Assembly: GCA_022495995.1 (NCBI GenBank)
Contig: JAFEMH010003612.1
Location: 1 to 64,000, forward strand
Source: Adenophora triphylla var. japonica
Taxonomy: Eukaryota; Streptophyta; Magnoliopsida; Asterales; Campanulaceae
Direction: 5' to 3'
Length of the DNA stretch: 64,000 bases
The notes under the pieces are model-generated. The model ran no database searches and had not been told where the DNA came from. It saw only the letters and a list, made by a program, of their open reading frames with translations. Of this stretch, positions 34,976-44,279 are shown one piece after another. Both the position numbers and the translations under genes were made by a program. Within the stretch, counting starts at the first letter, position 1; each line of letters opens with the position of its first letter.

Positions 34976-36079
34976 AGATCTTATACTAGGCCATTGCTAA
35001 AGTGCATCCATCCCCAAGAGGTCGCCCTATTGATACACGAAGTACATAGTGGAATTTGTGGTGGACACCGGGGGCCGTGGACTCTTCTTGACAAGTTAAT
35101 CACATTGGGATACTGCGGCCGCACATGAGAGCCGACACTCACAACTTTGTTCAGCAATGTGACCAATGCCAAAGGTTTGCCAACCTTCCCCGTGTGCCTC
35201 TGACAGAGCGAGACTCCTGTGATCGCGGCTTGGCCATTTGACATGTGGGCGTCGACCGATTGGACCCTTCCCTCCCGCCCGAGGAAACCGCAAGTACGTA
35301 ATTGTGGCCATAGATTACTTCACCAAATGGGTTGAGGCCAAACCATTAGCTCGTATCCACGAGAGGAAAATGCTATCAATTTCATTCATGATTTTATTTG
35401 GTGTCGATTTGGTTTTCCTCGAGCCATAAGATCGAATAAACGGGACGCAATTCTCCGCAGCTTTCGAAGCGAGAGATGAACAGTGGGAATCAAGCATTGG
35501 CAATCTTCTGTCGCCTACCCTCAAGGAAATGGGCAAGTCAAGCAACGAATAAACTTGTCCTATCATCACTCAAGACAGACTCGTAGGTCGACGCAACAAC
35601 CGGTTGGACGAACTCCCACTTGCTCTTTCGGGGCGCTTCGTACAACCACTCGGGCCTACGGGGAAACCCCTTTTGCACTTACATATGGGTCGAGGCTATG
35701 GCACCTTCGAGCTCGCATTCCCAGCTGCTAGAGTGACTTTCTTCAATCGGGAGCAAATGATACCAACAGATTGATCGACTGGATACGATCGACGAGAAGC
35801 GAGAAACACTACCTCCGAATGGTCAACTACAAACAGCGGACCAAAAGTTATCACGACAAGAAGGTCAAGGCAAGGTCGTTCCAAGTTGGGGATTACGTAT
35901 TGAGAAAGATTGAGGCAACGGGCAGAAGGACCCAGCAGAATAAACTATCTCCTAATTGGGAAGGTCCATATGTAGTTACTCGAGTCGTCAAGGAAGGGAC
36001 CTACATGATAGCTCATCCTGGAGGTGACGAATTGAAACATCCTTGGCATGCTACTCACCTCATCAAATACTACTTCTAG
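34976..36079 (+). pseudogene. Integrase
   Basis: Zinc-binding HHCC region at 34985-35215 (H...H in 'HEVHSGICGGH'; C..C in 'QCDQCQRFA' in another frame). Catalytic core at 35280-35720 with 'YVIVAIDYFTKWVEAKP' (first Asp) and 'GETPFALTYG'. The C-terminal part 35771-36079 is open: 'SYHDKKVKARSFQVGDYVL' and 'NWEGPYVVTRVVKEGTY', ending 'HLIKYYF' and stop. Several shifts in the core inactivate it. Confidence 0.9.
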
Positions 36080-36184
36080 TTTTCAGTTTCAAAGTTCAAA
36101 CTTGTGTTAAGTTCTAGTTTCAAGTTGATGTAAGCATATTTCCTACTTCAATAAAAAGTGCAGTTCATTCCATCAAGCATAGTG

Positions 36185-36720
36185 TTACATTAACATCAAC
36201 TAGCTCGACTCTTAGTCAGCTTCGTTCCAACAAGCTCGATTCTTAATCAGCTTTGTTTATTTAACAAGTCCGACTCTTAGTCGACTTTGTTCTAATGAGC
36301 TCGACTCTTAGTCAGTTCATCTTAACTCGACTCTTAGTCAGTTCATCTTAGCTCGATTCTTAATCAGCTTTGTTTATTTAACAAGTCCGACTCTTAGTCG
36401 ACTTTGTTCTAATGAGCTCGACTCTTAGTCAGTTCATCTTAACTCGACTCTTAGTCAGTTCATCTTAGCTCGATTCTTAATCAGCTTTGTTTATTTAACA
36501 AGTCCGACTCTTAGTCGACTTTGTTCTAATGAGCTCGACTCTTAGTCAGTTCATCTTAACTCGACTCTTAGTCAGTTCATCTTAGCTCGATTCTAAATCA
36601 GCTTTGTTCATTTAACAAGTCCGACTCTTAGTCGACTTCGTTCCAACTAACTCGATTCTTAATCAGTTCAAAGGGTGAACAGGTTCGACTTATGGTCAAT
36701 CTCGTTCACAAAAAAGTTAA
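36185..36720. repeat. 117-bp tandem repeat in the Gypsy 3' region
   Basis: 'agctcgattcttaatcagct' starts at 36233, 36350, 36467 and 36584 (last copy 'ctaaatcag'), an exact 117-bp period. Each unit is built of ~26-bp subunits 'ctcgactcttagtcagttca'. It lies just after pol, as in Retand-type elements. Confidence 0.95.
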
Positions 36721-36844
36721 TCAAGTCTGAGGTCGACTACACCAACAAGATCAAGTAGCCTCTTGGCTCAAATTAACTCATTTATATTATCTACATCTAG
36801 CTCGACATACAATATGGAATGAAAAGCATACAACATTCTGGAAA

Positions 36845-37089
36845 CAAAAATACATCACTCTTGTCTATAAATACTTCATCACTATCAACGGTGAAAGGTA
36901 ACTGCCATTTTGTTATCAGAATTCATTATTCCATACATTTTGAGCTATATACAACTGTGATCTTACTCTCACGCCCGAGCGTCTTCGCCGGAGACACATC
37001 CGGCTAGTCGTGGGTTACTGTTTTCAGTCAAGGAGCCAGTGATCACGCCACGTGGAGGAAGATTGATAAGCACAATTCTGCAAAGATCG
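36845..37089 (+). repeat. Internal partial LTR (3' part only)
   Basis: Homologous to the last ~245 bp of the outer LTRs, starting 'aaaaatacatcactcttg' just before the TATA box. It is followed by its own PBS (about 37093-37110) and a gag start. The first ~400 bp of the LTR are missing; upstream is non-LTR sequence. Confidence 0.9.
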
Positions 37090-37153
37090 GTTTGGTTCCA
37101 TTGCGGAATCGTGCTTCAAACTTGACCTTAAAAATTTTTAACAACCTACTACA

Positions 37154-38253
37154 ATGGTGACTTCAGACGGACACGTATCTGAGGCTTCACTTGGGCATGA
37201 AGAAGTGAACAACAACAACAACACTAATGCAAATGCAAATGCTGAAAACTTGAATTTGCCTCCTCCCCCACCAAATCGTCCTCATGGTAGAGCCACGCGC
37301 TCTACCAGTGTCGTTGATGGCGTGGGGTTTGCACGACAAGGAGGAGGCAAAAGGCACATGGATGGGCAAGGAGCTCCACCTCCTAAACGTCCCATCTGCT
37401 CGGGTGAACGTTGGAAACGAGGGCGAGTCCCTCCACCAACCCTATGAGCAAGAAGGAGATGATGTTAGAAAGAGCCCGAGATTTTGGGCGACTTAATAGC
37501 TATGGAAGAGGCGGAGCGGTGTCGATGTACGCTCGAAAGAATGGATCGTACTCAGTCTCTAATGGACAACAGGCTAGAGCATGAGGCCAAATGAAGGTGT
37601 GGAACAGAATGGAGACAACAGGATAGTTCGTAGAGCCCCTACTATCGTACATGTGCCGAGTAACGACCTAAGGGCCGGCCTCAATAGAAACAGAGCGAGG
37701 CTCAATCGATTTGAGGACTCAAATAACAAACAACGAAGCAGGCATGTTTCTCCAGCCCGAACGCAAAGATCAGGATCGCAAAGAGACAGGAATGGGCGCA
37801 GGTCGCCTATAAGGGAGGAGAGGCGCAGTCGCCACTTGGATATGACAGCGCAGTCGCCATTCACAGTTGAGAGGCGCAGTCGCCTCAAAGAAGTAATGTG
37901 CATAGATCCCCGATCCCGGATCGAGAGAGGGCCAATTCCCATGTAGAGACGTGGAGGAGTAGGCGGTGACTCCTCCCGGAGTGAAGGCCGAGATCGAATG
38001 CGGTTCCCCTCCGGGAGACGAAAGACCCGATGCAAGGGAATGGCCGTTGATGAAAAGAAGTTCGAACAATGGGAGGAGGAGAAGAAAAAGGAGATTGGAA
38101 AGGTTGAACGAATTGACTTTACTCTTCGACCCTTCTCCAAAGAAATCAGAGATAGTCGACCTCCTCCTACCTTCAGGCTGCCTCTTCTGGAGAAATATTC
38201 AGGATCCACCAATGCAAAGAGTCACATACAACATACGAGTTCCAGCCACTATG
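37154..38253 (+). pseudogene. Gag polyprotein, copy 2 (truncated)
   Basis: Repeats the first part of gag copy 1 (same MVTSDGHVSEASLGHEEVN start). The middle segment 37581-37946 is open here: 'NDLRAGLNRNRARLNRFEDS' and 'RRSPIREERRSRHLDM'. It stops where GCCACTATG (38245-38253) switches to the unrelated antisense-ORF sequence, so the capsid core and all of pol are absent. Copies 1 and 2 differ by many one-base changes. Confidence 0.85.
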
Positions 38254-38844
38254 CTTACTTGGGAGGTTGGTGAAGAGCTTGGGAGATTTAGGTTTAGAGG
38301 GGGTACTGATGCTCAAGTCCTCTCCACTATACTTTATGCTGAAAAATTCTTTGAACACTCTCATACAGGGCTCATATCCTAAAAATCTACACACCATGGC
38401 AAAACACACAAGGACCCTACAAGTATTAGCTCCAAGTTGAAGGGGAAGGGCATTTGCACATTCCAGAAATTCATTGATAAAAGGGTCAAGAGGCAACCTG
38501 AGGCCAGCAACAAACTGACCATAAAAGAAAGCAACTTTGGTAGCATCCTTGGTGAAGGTCGACCTGTACTTTTTCATGAACTCCTTCTGGGTATATATGG
38601 TTACTTGGTAATCCAACGGGTCGACTTCGCAGAAATCCTTGATCATACTGTACCTAGAGGGCAAATTCTGATTGCCACGCGATGGCCCTGGGGGAACATA
38701 GCCCCTCTCATTCTTGCCTGACACCACATTGGGCCCAAATGCGTTGACAATTCGAGGACCGAGAAGACGTTGAGCGGCGTTTCCTTCTTGAGTCGTCATA
38801 TCCGTACAAGCAAAAGAGGAAGCGGGAGTCACTCCTATGATCAT
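38254..38844 (-). CDS. Antisense ORF of the Tat element, putative gypsy-type transposon domain
   Basis: Open minus-strand frame of ~200 codons, plus a chimeric tail read through gag copy 2 to 38173. 'IYTQKEFMKKYRSTFTKD' and 'KVAFFYGQFVAGLRLPLDPF' then 'INEFLECANALPLQL', 'VLVCFAMVCRFLGYEPCM' and 'VFKEFFSIK' match the 'putative gypsy type transposon' domain (Pfam PF04195 family) known from antisense ORFs of Tat elements. Function is unknown. It lies between the gag copy 2 join and the PPT, opposite to gag-pol, and has its own upstream TATA box. The C-terminus is truncated by the join. Confidence 0.7.
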
Positions 38845-39390
38845 GTTCGGCCGACCTACCTAAGGACGACCTAGACTCCCCGGGAAACCTATCCTATTTC
38901 TAAGGAAGGAGGGCCTATGGACGTCCCTAACGTAAAAGCAGGGTGATATGGTCAAGTAATTCATGGAACAGATGAAAAGTGACAACATTTGAGTCGTCAA
39001 TCACCACATTTTCAATTCCTCCTACAATCGGCGGCACCCTTATCTCGGTGTAATTCAATCCCCAACCGCCAAGATGGAAGCGCACTCATCCAGGGACATC
39101 ACTCTCCACTCACCGTTCACATTCTTACATGCCCTACGGTTAACGGTGCAATAACCATACCACGCTCCCGGTTCGCAACTAAAGGTCCTAGCCGTGGCGG
39201 AAAAGGAGAACAAGATCATAAATTAAAACCCTAAAGCAAAGGTATGAAAGAAATACCTTAATTAATTGCGAGAAGGTGGTTCCGTTCTTTGGAGCAGAGT
39301 GAATTTAAATCTTCTTTGAGATTCCTTGATTATCGCCGGAGAAGAAGAAGCTCTAGAGCAAGTAAAAGTTCTAAACAAAGAAGGATTTCT

Positions 39391-39400
39391 CTATTTATAT
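39391..39400 (-). promoter_or_regulatory. Putative antisense promoter
   Basis: On the minus strand 'ATATAAATAGAG' is followed by a C/T-rich leader, and a GT donor near 39255 ('aattaag' then 'gtatttc') about 410 bp before the antisense ORF. This is promoter-leader-intron organisation pointing into the antisense ORF. Confidence 0.45.
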
Positions 39401-39663
39401 TTTCCTAAATTTGGAAGGGGAAAAGAAAACCAAAATTAATTTTCCAAAATTAAAGATTGAGACGGTTTTCGAAGGAGTTCCAAACGTCGGGTGCAATCAT
39501 TACTAAAACCGGCGCTCCTTCATCTCCAACCGTCCGTCACCAACGATCAGGATGTTGCCACGGCATCATGGTCGACCTACTTCAAAGACTAGTATCGAGC
39601 TTCGAGTAAAGCAATTTTTGGCAAAGAAATCTTCTTAACTTCCAAGTCGACGAAGTCAACTCG

Positions 39664-39677
39664 AAAGTGGGGGCCAC
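39664..39677 (+). other. Polypurine tract of the Gypsy element
   Basis: AAAGTGGGGG immediately precedes the 3' LTR (CGAACATACC, where the 5' LTR has TGAACATACC). Confidence 0.7.
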
Positions 39678-40328
39678 CGAACATACCAAAAGTGCCTGGA
39701 TTGGGCCAAGCAAGTAAAGCCCAATTACATCCGGCTTTGATTATCACATTTTCAATAGGGTGGCCCATTCGGAAGCAAGGCCCAAAGCCCGTCTCAGCGT
39801 CGATCGACTAAGCCCATGGTCCGACCTATAGGTCCCGACCTAACTTAGTCCGACCTCATGATCCATGCTACAATTCGGGTACGAACCATGCTCTACCGAC
39901 GTGGGTCGACCATTCCACGAGTGGCGACCTCGACCTAAATTAACAAGTGACGACTTGATACTTGAAGGCGTGTTTGGTTGAACAATCCTCATAACCACAT
40001 CCCTACAAATCAGGGACCGTTATAGACACGTGCCCATGACCAAGTAACCGCCGCTATAATCTCGGAGCACACTTCGCCTCTCCAAAAATACATCACTCTT
40101 GTCTATAAATACTTCATCACTATCAAACGGTGAAAGGTAATCGCCATTTTGTTATCGAATTCATTATTCCATACATTTTGAGCTATATACAAGCTGTGAT
40201 CTTACTCTCTCACGCCCGGCGTCTTCGCGGAGACACATCCGGCTAGTCGTGGGTTCTGTTTTGAGTCGAGGCCGGTGATCGGTCTGCCACGTGGAGGAAG
40301 ATTGATAAGCACAATTCCTGCAGCATCA
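39678..40328 (+). repeat. 3' LTR
   Basis: 651 bp, homologous over its length to the 5' LTR and ending GCAGCATCA before the GTTGG duplication. The terminal T of TG is C here. Confidence 0.9.
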
Positions 40329-40745
40329 GTTGGTAAGAAGGTGTTGATACCGAGGATGATTATTTCACCTTCTGATACAACAAAATTCCCGGTTAGATTT
40401 CAACAGAGACAATTCCCACTGACCGTTTCTTTTGCAATGACGATAGATAAAAGTCAGGTCAGTCACTCGCTCATGTTGGTCTTTTTCTTTCAAGACCAGT
40501 ATTTAGTCATGGACAATTAAATGTTGCTTTTTCTAGAGTAACTACAAGGAAAGGATTTAAAATGCTTATATGTAATAGTCATGAACAATCAGATGACACG
40601 ACTGCAAATATTGTGTACAAAGAAGTTTTTGACAAGTTGTAATATATTACATAAAATGATCTCATTAATTTTTTGAATTGTATTTACATTTAACTTTTAC
40701 CTCAGTGTTTTATTTCCCGTCGGGGACCGACGGGTTACTCACTAG

Positions 40746-41179
40746 TGTATATAATGACAGATTGTGAAATGAGAAACTCACGAAGTATATTTCTTTCGGA
40801 ACTCTTTATTTGAGATTTACAAAATGTCCCTCTTTAAAATTGAATAAAATCTGAAAGTGAGGGCCCTTGAAGAATATTTCCTAAAAATTATTATTATAAT
40901 AATCTTAATGATATATCAATAACTAATTTTATATTTAAATTGAGATTATTATCTTTTCCTCGCTTTGATCAAATTTAATTAAATTAGTAAAAAAAAAAAA
41001 AAAGAAGGGCCGTTGAAAGAGTGTGTAAGTAGCTGGCCCAGAGATGCGACTGACAAGAATATCAAGAAATCCATTTCATACCAACCATTTTCTTGACAAT
41101 TCTGGGTTTAAGGGATAATTGAACCGTTCAGAAGTCGCAATTTTAGTTAGTGAGCTGCTAAATGCCTAGGGATAAAATA
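40746..41179. other. Intergenic, no gene seen
   Basis: A/T-rich flank of the Helitron. No ORF or element recognised. Confidence 0.5.
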
Positions 41180-41554
41180 CTCTCTCCGTCCCATTTGAAA
41201 CGAAAATAATAAAATATACATACAAAGAATTTGATCTAAGTTTTCTAGTCCGTAACAAGTACTGACCGAATCTTACTGACACTGATAGGATGGTGCCGTT
41301 ATGACAGTCGCTGACCAGGATGCTGGCATCTAAGGGGCATTAGAAGACCTGCAATATACAAGACGAATTCAATCTTATTTGATTCCATCATTAAGTTGAC
41401 TTGCCGGGTTTGATATTATAACTGTCTTGCTTTCATAGTAAGTGTCTCATTTTCTTTTTTATGATGGTTTACGCAATGTACAAATAAAAAAAAAACATGT
41501 TTTATAAAACATTAACAAGTCAACAACGATATTTATTACCACGGGACAAGGGAG
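41180..41554. mobile_element. Degenerate Stowaway-like MITE
   Basis: 'CTCTCTCCGTCCC' at 41180 preceded by TA, and 'GGGACAAGGGAG' at 41543-41554 followed by TA. Ends match the Stowaway TIR imperfectly. It occupies part of the LYK promoter region. Confidence 0.5.
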
Positions 41555-41612
41555 TAATCAGTCATGACTAAGCTCACCCTTGATTAAGGGTCAAACAAGT
41601 ATTCAGTGAACT

Positions 41613-41618
41613 TATAAA
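41613..41618 (+). promoter_or_regulatory. Possible TATA box of the LYK gene
   Basis: TATAAA about 270 bp before the likely start codon. TTGAC(C/T) W-box cores occur at about 41394 and, reversed (GGTCAA), at 41589 and 41680, as expected for a WRKY-controlled immune gene. These are short motifs, so weak evidence. Confidence 0.35.
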
Positions 41619-41887
41619 GGGATTATAAATTCAAGTAGGGTACTTAATACTATCATATTCAAGAAAGAAGCAAACCAGGTCAAACCAAGAACCCTTTTAG
41701 CATATACTACTCTAAAAAATTTCCACTTGAAACAAATTAAATTATTTTGGTTGAATTCTTTACAAGCACCTAATTGTTTAGTTTATAGTTGTTAAACGCG
41801 CTTATGCTGATGTAATCACCACCAACTCCTTATTTGCTCTTAATCTTCCTTACTAATTACACATTTCAGCAGCAACAAAAAAAAAAA

Positions 41888-43747
41888 ATGAAACCTAAAA
41901 TGGATTGTCTTCTTCTCCTTTTATGTTTCTTCACACTAGCAAAAGCTCAACAGCAATACACAGGAAACTCGGTAATGGCCTGCAACAGCACAGATGAAAT
42001 TACTAGCCCATCCCCAGAATTTCTTTATACTTGTAATGGCCAATCATCTTCTTGCAAGACTTTTCTCATCTTCAAATCCCAACCTCCTTATAATTCTGTT
42101 CCTACAATCTCTACCCTCATGTCTTCCGACCAATCAGAGCTTGCCCGGATCAACAATGTCACGGGGTCCACAATTTTTGACACGGACAAAGAGGTTATTG
42201 TTCCGGTCAACTGCTCTTGTTCAGGTCAGTACTATCAGGCCAACACTAGCTTTTACCTTCCCATAGAACATGATACATATTTTATAGTGGCGAATGACAC
42301 GTACCAGGGATTATCAACTTGTGACGCCTTGAAGCGTGAGAATCCATATGGTGAGTTTGAGTTGACTTTTGATTTGAAACTGCAAGTTCCGCTTCGTTGC
42401 GCTTGTCCTACAAGAAGTCAAACTTCATTAGGTACAAAGTATTTACTCACATATTCAATTGTCTGGAAGGATAATGTTCCTGATCTTGCTGATAGATTTA
42501 ATGCAAGTGTGTATGATATTCTAAATGCAAACGGGTTTTCAGAAAAGGATCCAACTTTATACCCTTTCACAACCGTACTAATTCCTCTGCCTACAGAGCC
42601 TTTGAGCACCCAAACCCTAATCCAAATCTACCGGCCACCACCAATTATTCCTCCTCCACCAGCTCTGGCTGCACGAAAAACCAGCTCAAAAAGAGGGATA
42701 TCTTTCCATGTGAAAATAGTAGCAGGATGTTCTTTACTGCTAATCTTTGCTATCATTCTAATTTCTATCGTTTGGGTCTGCAAAAAAGACCCAAAAAAGG
42801 CCCCACGGAGGGGAGGAGAAGGGAATGTAAATGGGGTGTCACCAGAAGATCTCCTAGTTGAAATTGCTAGCTTTGACCAAGGCCTCAAAGTTTTCAGCTT
42901 TGAGGAGCTAAAGAAGGCAACTGATGACTTTGGCTCAAGTAATACTATAAAGGGATCTGTATATTGGGGAGTGTTTGGAATGGAAGCTCTGGTGATTAAA
43001 AAGAAGAGCGTTGATGTTTCTAAGGAGGTGAGCTTACTGAGCAAGATCAATCATTTCAATCTGGTCAAACTTCACGGGGCCTGCAAACATCAGGATTCTT
43101 TCTACCTTGTTTTTGAGTACATGAAGAATGGTTCTCTGAGGGAATGGCTGTCTCAAACAAGGTCGAAAGAAACTCATGGCTTGAAAAGAAGGCTCCAGAT
43201 AGCTGCAGATGTTGCCTATGGACTGCACTATCTTCATAGCTTCACCAAGCCAGGATATGTTCACAAGAATATTAAGAGCAGTAATGTTCTTTTAGACAGT
43301 AATCTACGGGCAAAGATTTCAAACTTCAGTCTAGCAAGAACATCTGTAAAAGATGGTAATGCCCCTACAACAAGGGTAGTGGGTACCAGAGGTTATATTG
43401 CACCAGAGTATACAGAGACAGGGGTTGCAACTCCAAAAGTTGATGTATATGCTTTCGGAGTAATAATATTGGAACTGATCACGGGGATGGATGCTGTGGT
43501 TAGGCAGGATAGTGGGGAAGTACTACTTTCAGCAACAATAGAAGCAATCATGGAGAGAGAAGATGCAGATACTGAGATTCAGGACTTCATTGACCCTGGA
43601 CTCGGAGAAAATGAGAATGTGGAATATGCAGTGCAGGCAGTCAAATTAAGTATTACCTGTCTGAGAAGGGATCCAGCAAACAGACCTAGCATGGGTGAGA
43701 TAGTGTCCACCCTGGTTAAACTTCAAATTGATTTGCAGAAGTCCTGA
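41888..43747 (+). CDS. LysM receptor-like pseudokinase, LYK4/LYK5-like
   Basis: Single-exon 619-residue plasma-membrane receptor. It has a signal peptide (LLLLLCFFTLAKA), three LysM regions separated by CxC pairs ('NCSCSG', 'RCACP'), a Pro-rich stalk (IIPPPPAL) and a TM helix at about 275-298 ('IVAGCSLLLIFAIILISIVW'). A cytoplasmic kinase fold starts at 'FSFEELKKATDDF'. The Gly-loop is lost, HRD is 'HKN' (in HKNIKSSN) and DFG is 'NFS' (in ISNFSLAR), while the ATP-site Lys (ALVIKKKS) and APE remain; a catalytically dead kinase is the family trait. AtLYK4 and AtLYK5 bind chitin and signal with CERK1. ATG 41888 is preferred: an in-frame ATG at 41834 would add 18 residues (..QQQQKKK) ahead of the signal peptide. 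Lack of introns also fits LYK4/5. Confidence 0.92.
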   Translation: MKPKMDCLLLLLCFFTLAKAQQQYTGNSVMACNSTDEITSPSPEFLYTCNGQSSSCKTFLIFKSQPPYNSVPTISTLMSSDQSELARINNVTGSTIFDTDKEVIVPVNCSCSGQYYQANTSFYLPIEHDTYFIVANDTYQGLSTCDALKRENPYGEFELTFDLKLQVPLRCACPTRSQTSLGTKYLLTYSIVWKDNVPDLADRFNASVYDILNANGFSEKDPTLYPFTTVLIPLPTEPLSTQTLIQIYRPPPIIPPPPALAARKTSSKRGISFHVKIVAGCSLLLIFAIILISIVWVCKKDPKKAPRRGGEGNVNGVSPEDLLVEIASFDQGLKVFSFEELKKATDDFGSSNTIKGSVYWGVFGMEALVIKKKSVDVSKEVSLLSKINHFNLVKLHGACKHQDSFYLVFEYMKNGSLREWLSQTRSKETHGLKRRLQIAADVAYGLHYLHSFTKPGYVHKNIKSSNVLLDSNLRAKISNFSLARTSVKDGNAPTTRVVGTRGYIAPEYTETGVATPKVDVYAFGVIILELITGMDAVVRQDSGEVLLSATIEAIMEREDADTEIQDFIDPGLGENENVEYAVQAVKLSITCLRRDPANRPSMGEIVSTLVKLQIDLQKS

Positions 43748-44279
43748 TTTTGATGTACAACAGTTGTAGAAGAATAAAGCCGCTTCCTGCATATTCTATT
43801 GCCAACATCTCAATTATTGAAGATATAGTGTAAATCAACTGCATATAAAAACAGTATATTTGTTTGGAAATATTCTGTATCATCAGAAATATAAAAAGAA
43901 AAAAAAAAGTAAACATTCAAGTATAGGTCCCGAGTTCGAGTCACCTATTGGGGGAATGTGGGAACATGTGTAGATCCTCTTGAAAAGAGAAAAAAAAATA
44001 CAAAGAAAAGTTGTACAAGTTAGCTATTTAAACTGAGAGATAAGGCTTGGACACGAAAAGAAATGTAAGAAAGAAAAAGGATTTTATTAATGTAAAACAA
44101 TTAAGTACATGAGGTATTAACTCTACAGGGTGTAAGAAATGCAAGCTTCCGTGCAAACTAATACTCTATTGTGGTTTAATTTCTATAAATCCCTAAAGTG
44201 TAACATGAATAGGCTAAGCCTTGTTGTATAACAAACAAATGGAAGTAACTATTAATAACTGTCCTCAGGCCTCAGCACT
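43748..44279. other. Convergent intergenic spacer
   Basis: Holds the 3' flanks of the LYK and DA1 genes. 'gagttcgagtcacc' near 43932 resembles a tRNA/SINE B box but has no A box or tail that I can see. Confidence 0.5.

Larger units (their letters stand above)
29215..40328 (+). mobile_element. Composite Tat-lineage Ty3/Gypsy retrotransposon (11.1 kb)
   Basis: 5' LTR 29215-29872, PBS, gag, protease, RT, RNase H, extra archaeal-type RNase H, integrase, 117-bp tandem repeats, a partial internal LTR with a second gag, an antisense ORF, PPT, and 3' LTR 39678-40328. The double RNase H, 3' tandem repeats and antisense ORF place it in the Tat clade (Retand-like). Matching 5-bp target duplications show that the outer LTRs belong to one insertion. 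The internal LTR-gag block means the unit is recombinant. Reading frames are broken at many points. Confidence 0.9.
28919..40643 (+). pseudogene. Helitron RepHel helicase, C-terminal part (interrupted)
   Basis: Exon 28919-29065 reads 'EFLNTVKCSGIPNHILKLK' and 'IVMLLRNIDQSS', then a 5-bp insertion shifts it into 'LCNGTILIVTNL'. A GT/AG intron follows at 29066-29168. Exon 29169-29214 reads 'GKHVVEAVMLSGKNVG' and stops at the Gypsy insertion. Coding resumes at 40334 with 'KKVLIPRMIISPSD' and 'FAMTIDKSQ', loses a base near 40457, then gives helicase motif VI 'VAFSRVTTRKGFKML' and a stop at 40641-40643. This is the Pif1-family SF1 helicase of rolling-circle Helitrons. The insertion and two frameshifts inactivate it. 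Confidence 0.9.
28919..40745 (+). mobile_element. Helitron 3' portion, split by a Gypsy insertion
   Basis: Helicase C-terminal coding sequence at 28919-29214 continues at 40334 after an 11.1 kb Gypsy element flanked by GTTGG. The Helitron ends at 40745 in ACTAG followed by T. A perfect 8-bp-stem hairpin (CCCGTCGG, loop GGA, CCGACGGG, 40716-40734) sits 11 bp before the end. That hairpin plus CTRR-T is the diagnostic Helitron 3' terminus. The Rep domain and 5' end are not present between the array and 28919. Confidence 0.9.

Noticed and set aside
43925..43990. SINE or tRNA-related sequence ('gagttcgagtcacc')
   Set aside because: Only a B-box-like motif; no A box, tail or target duplication.
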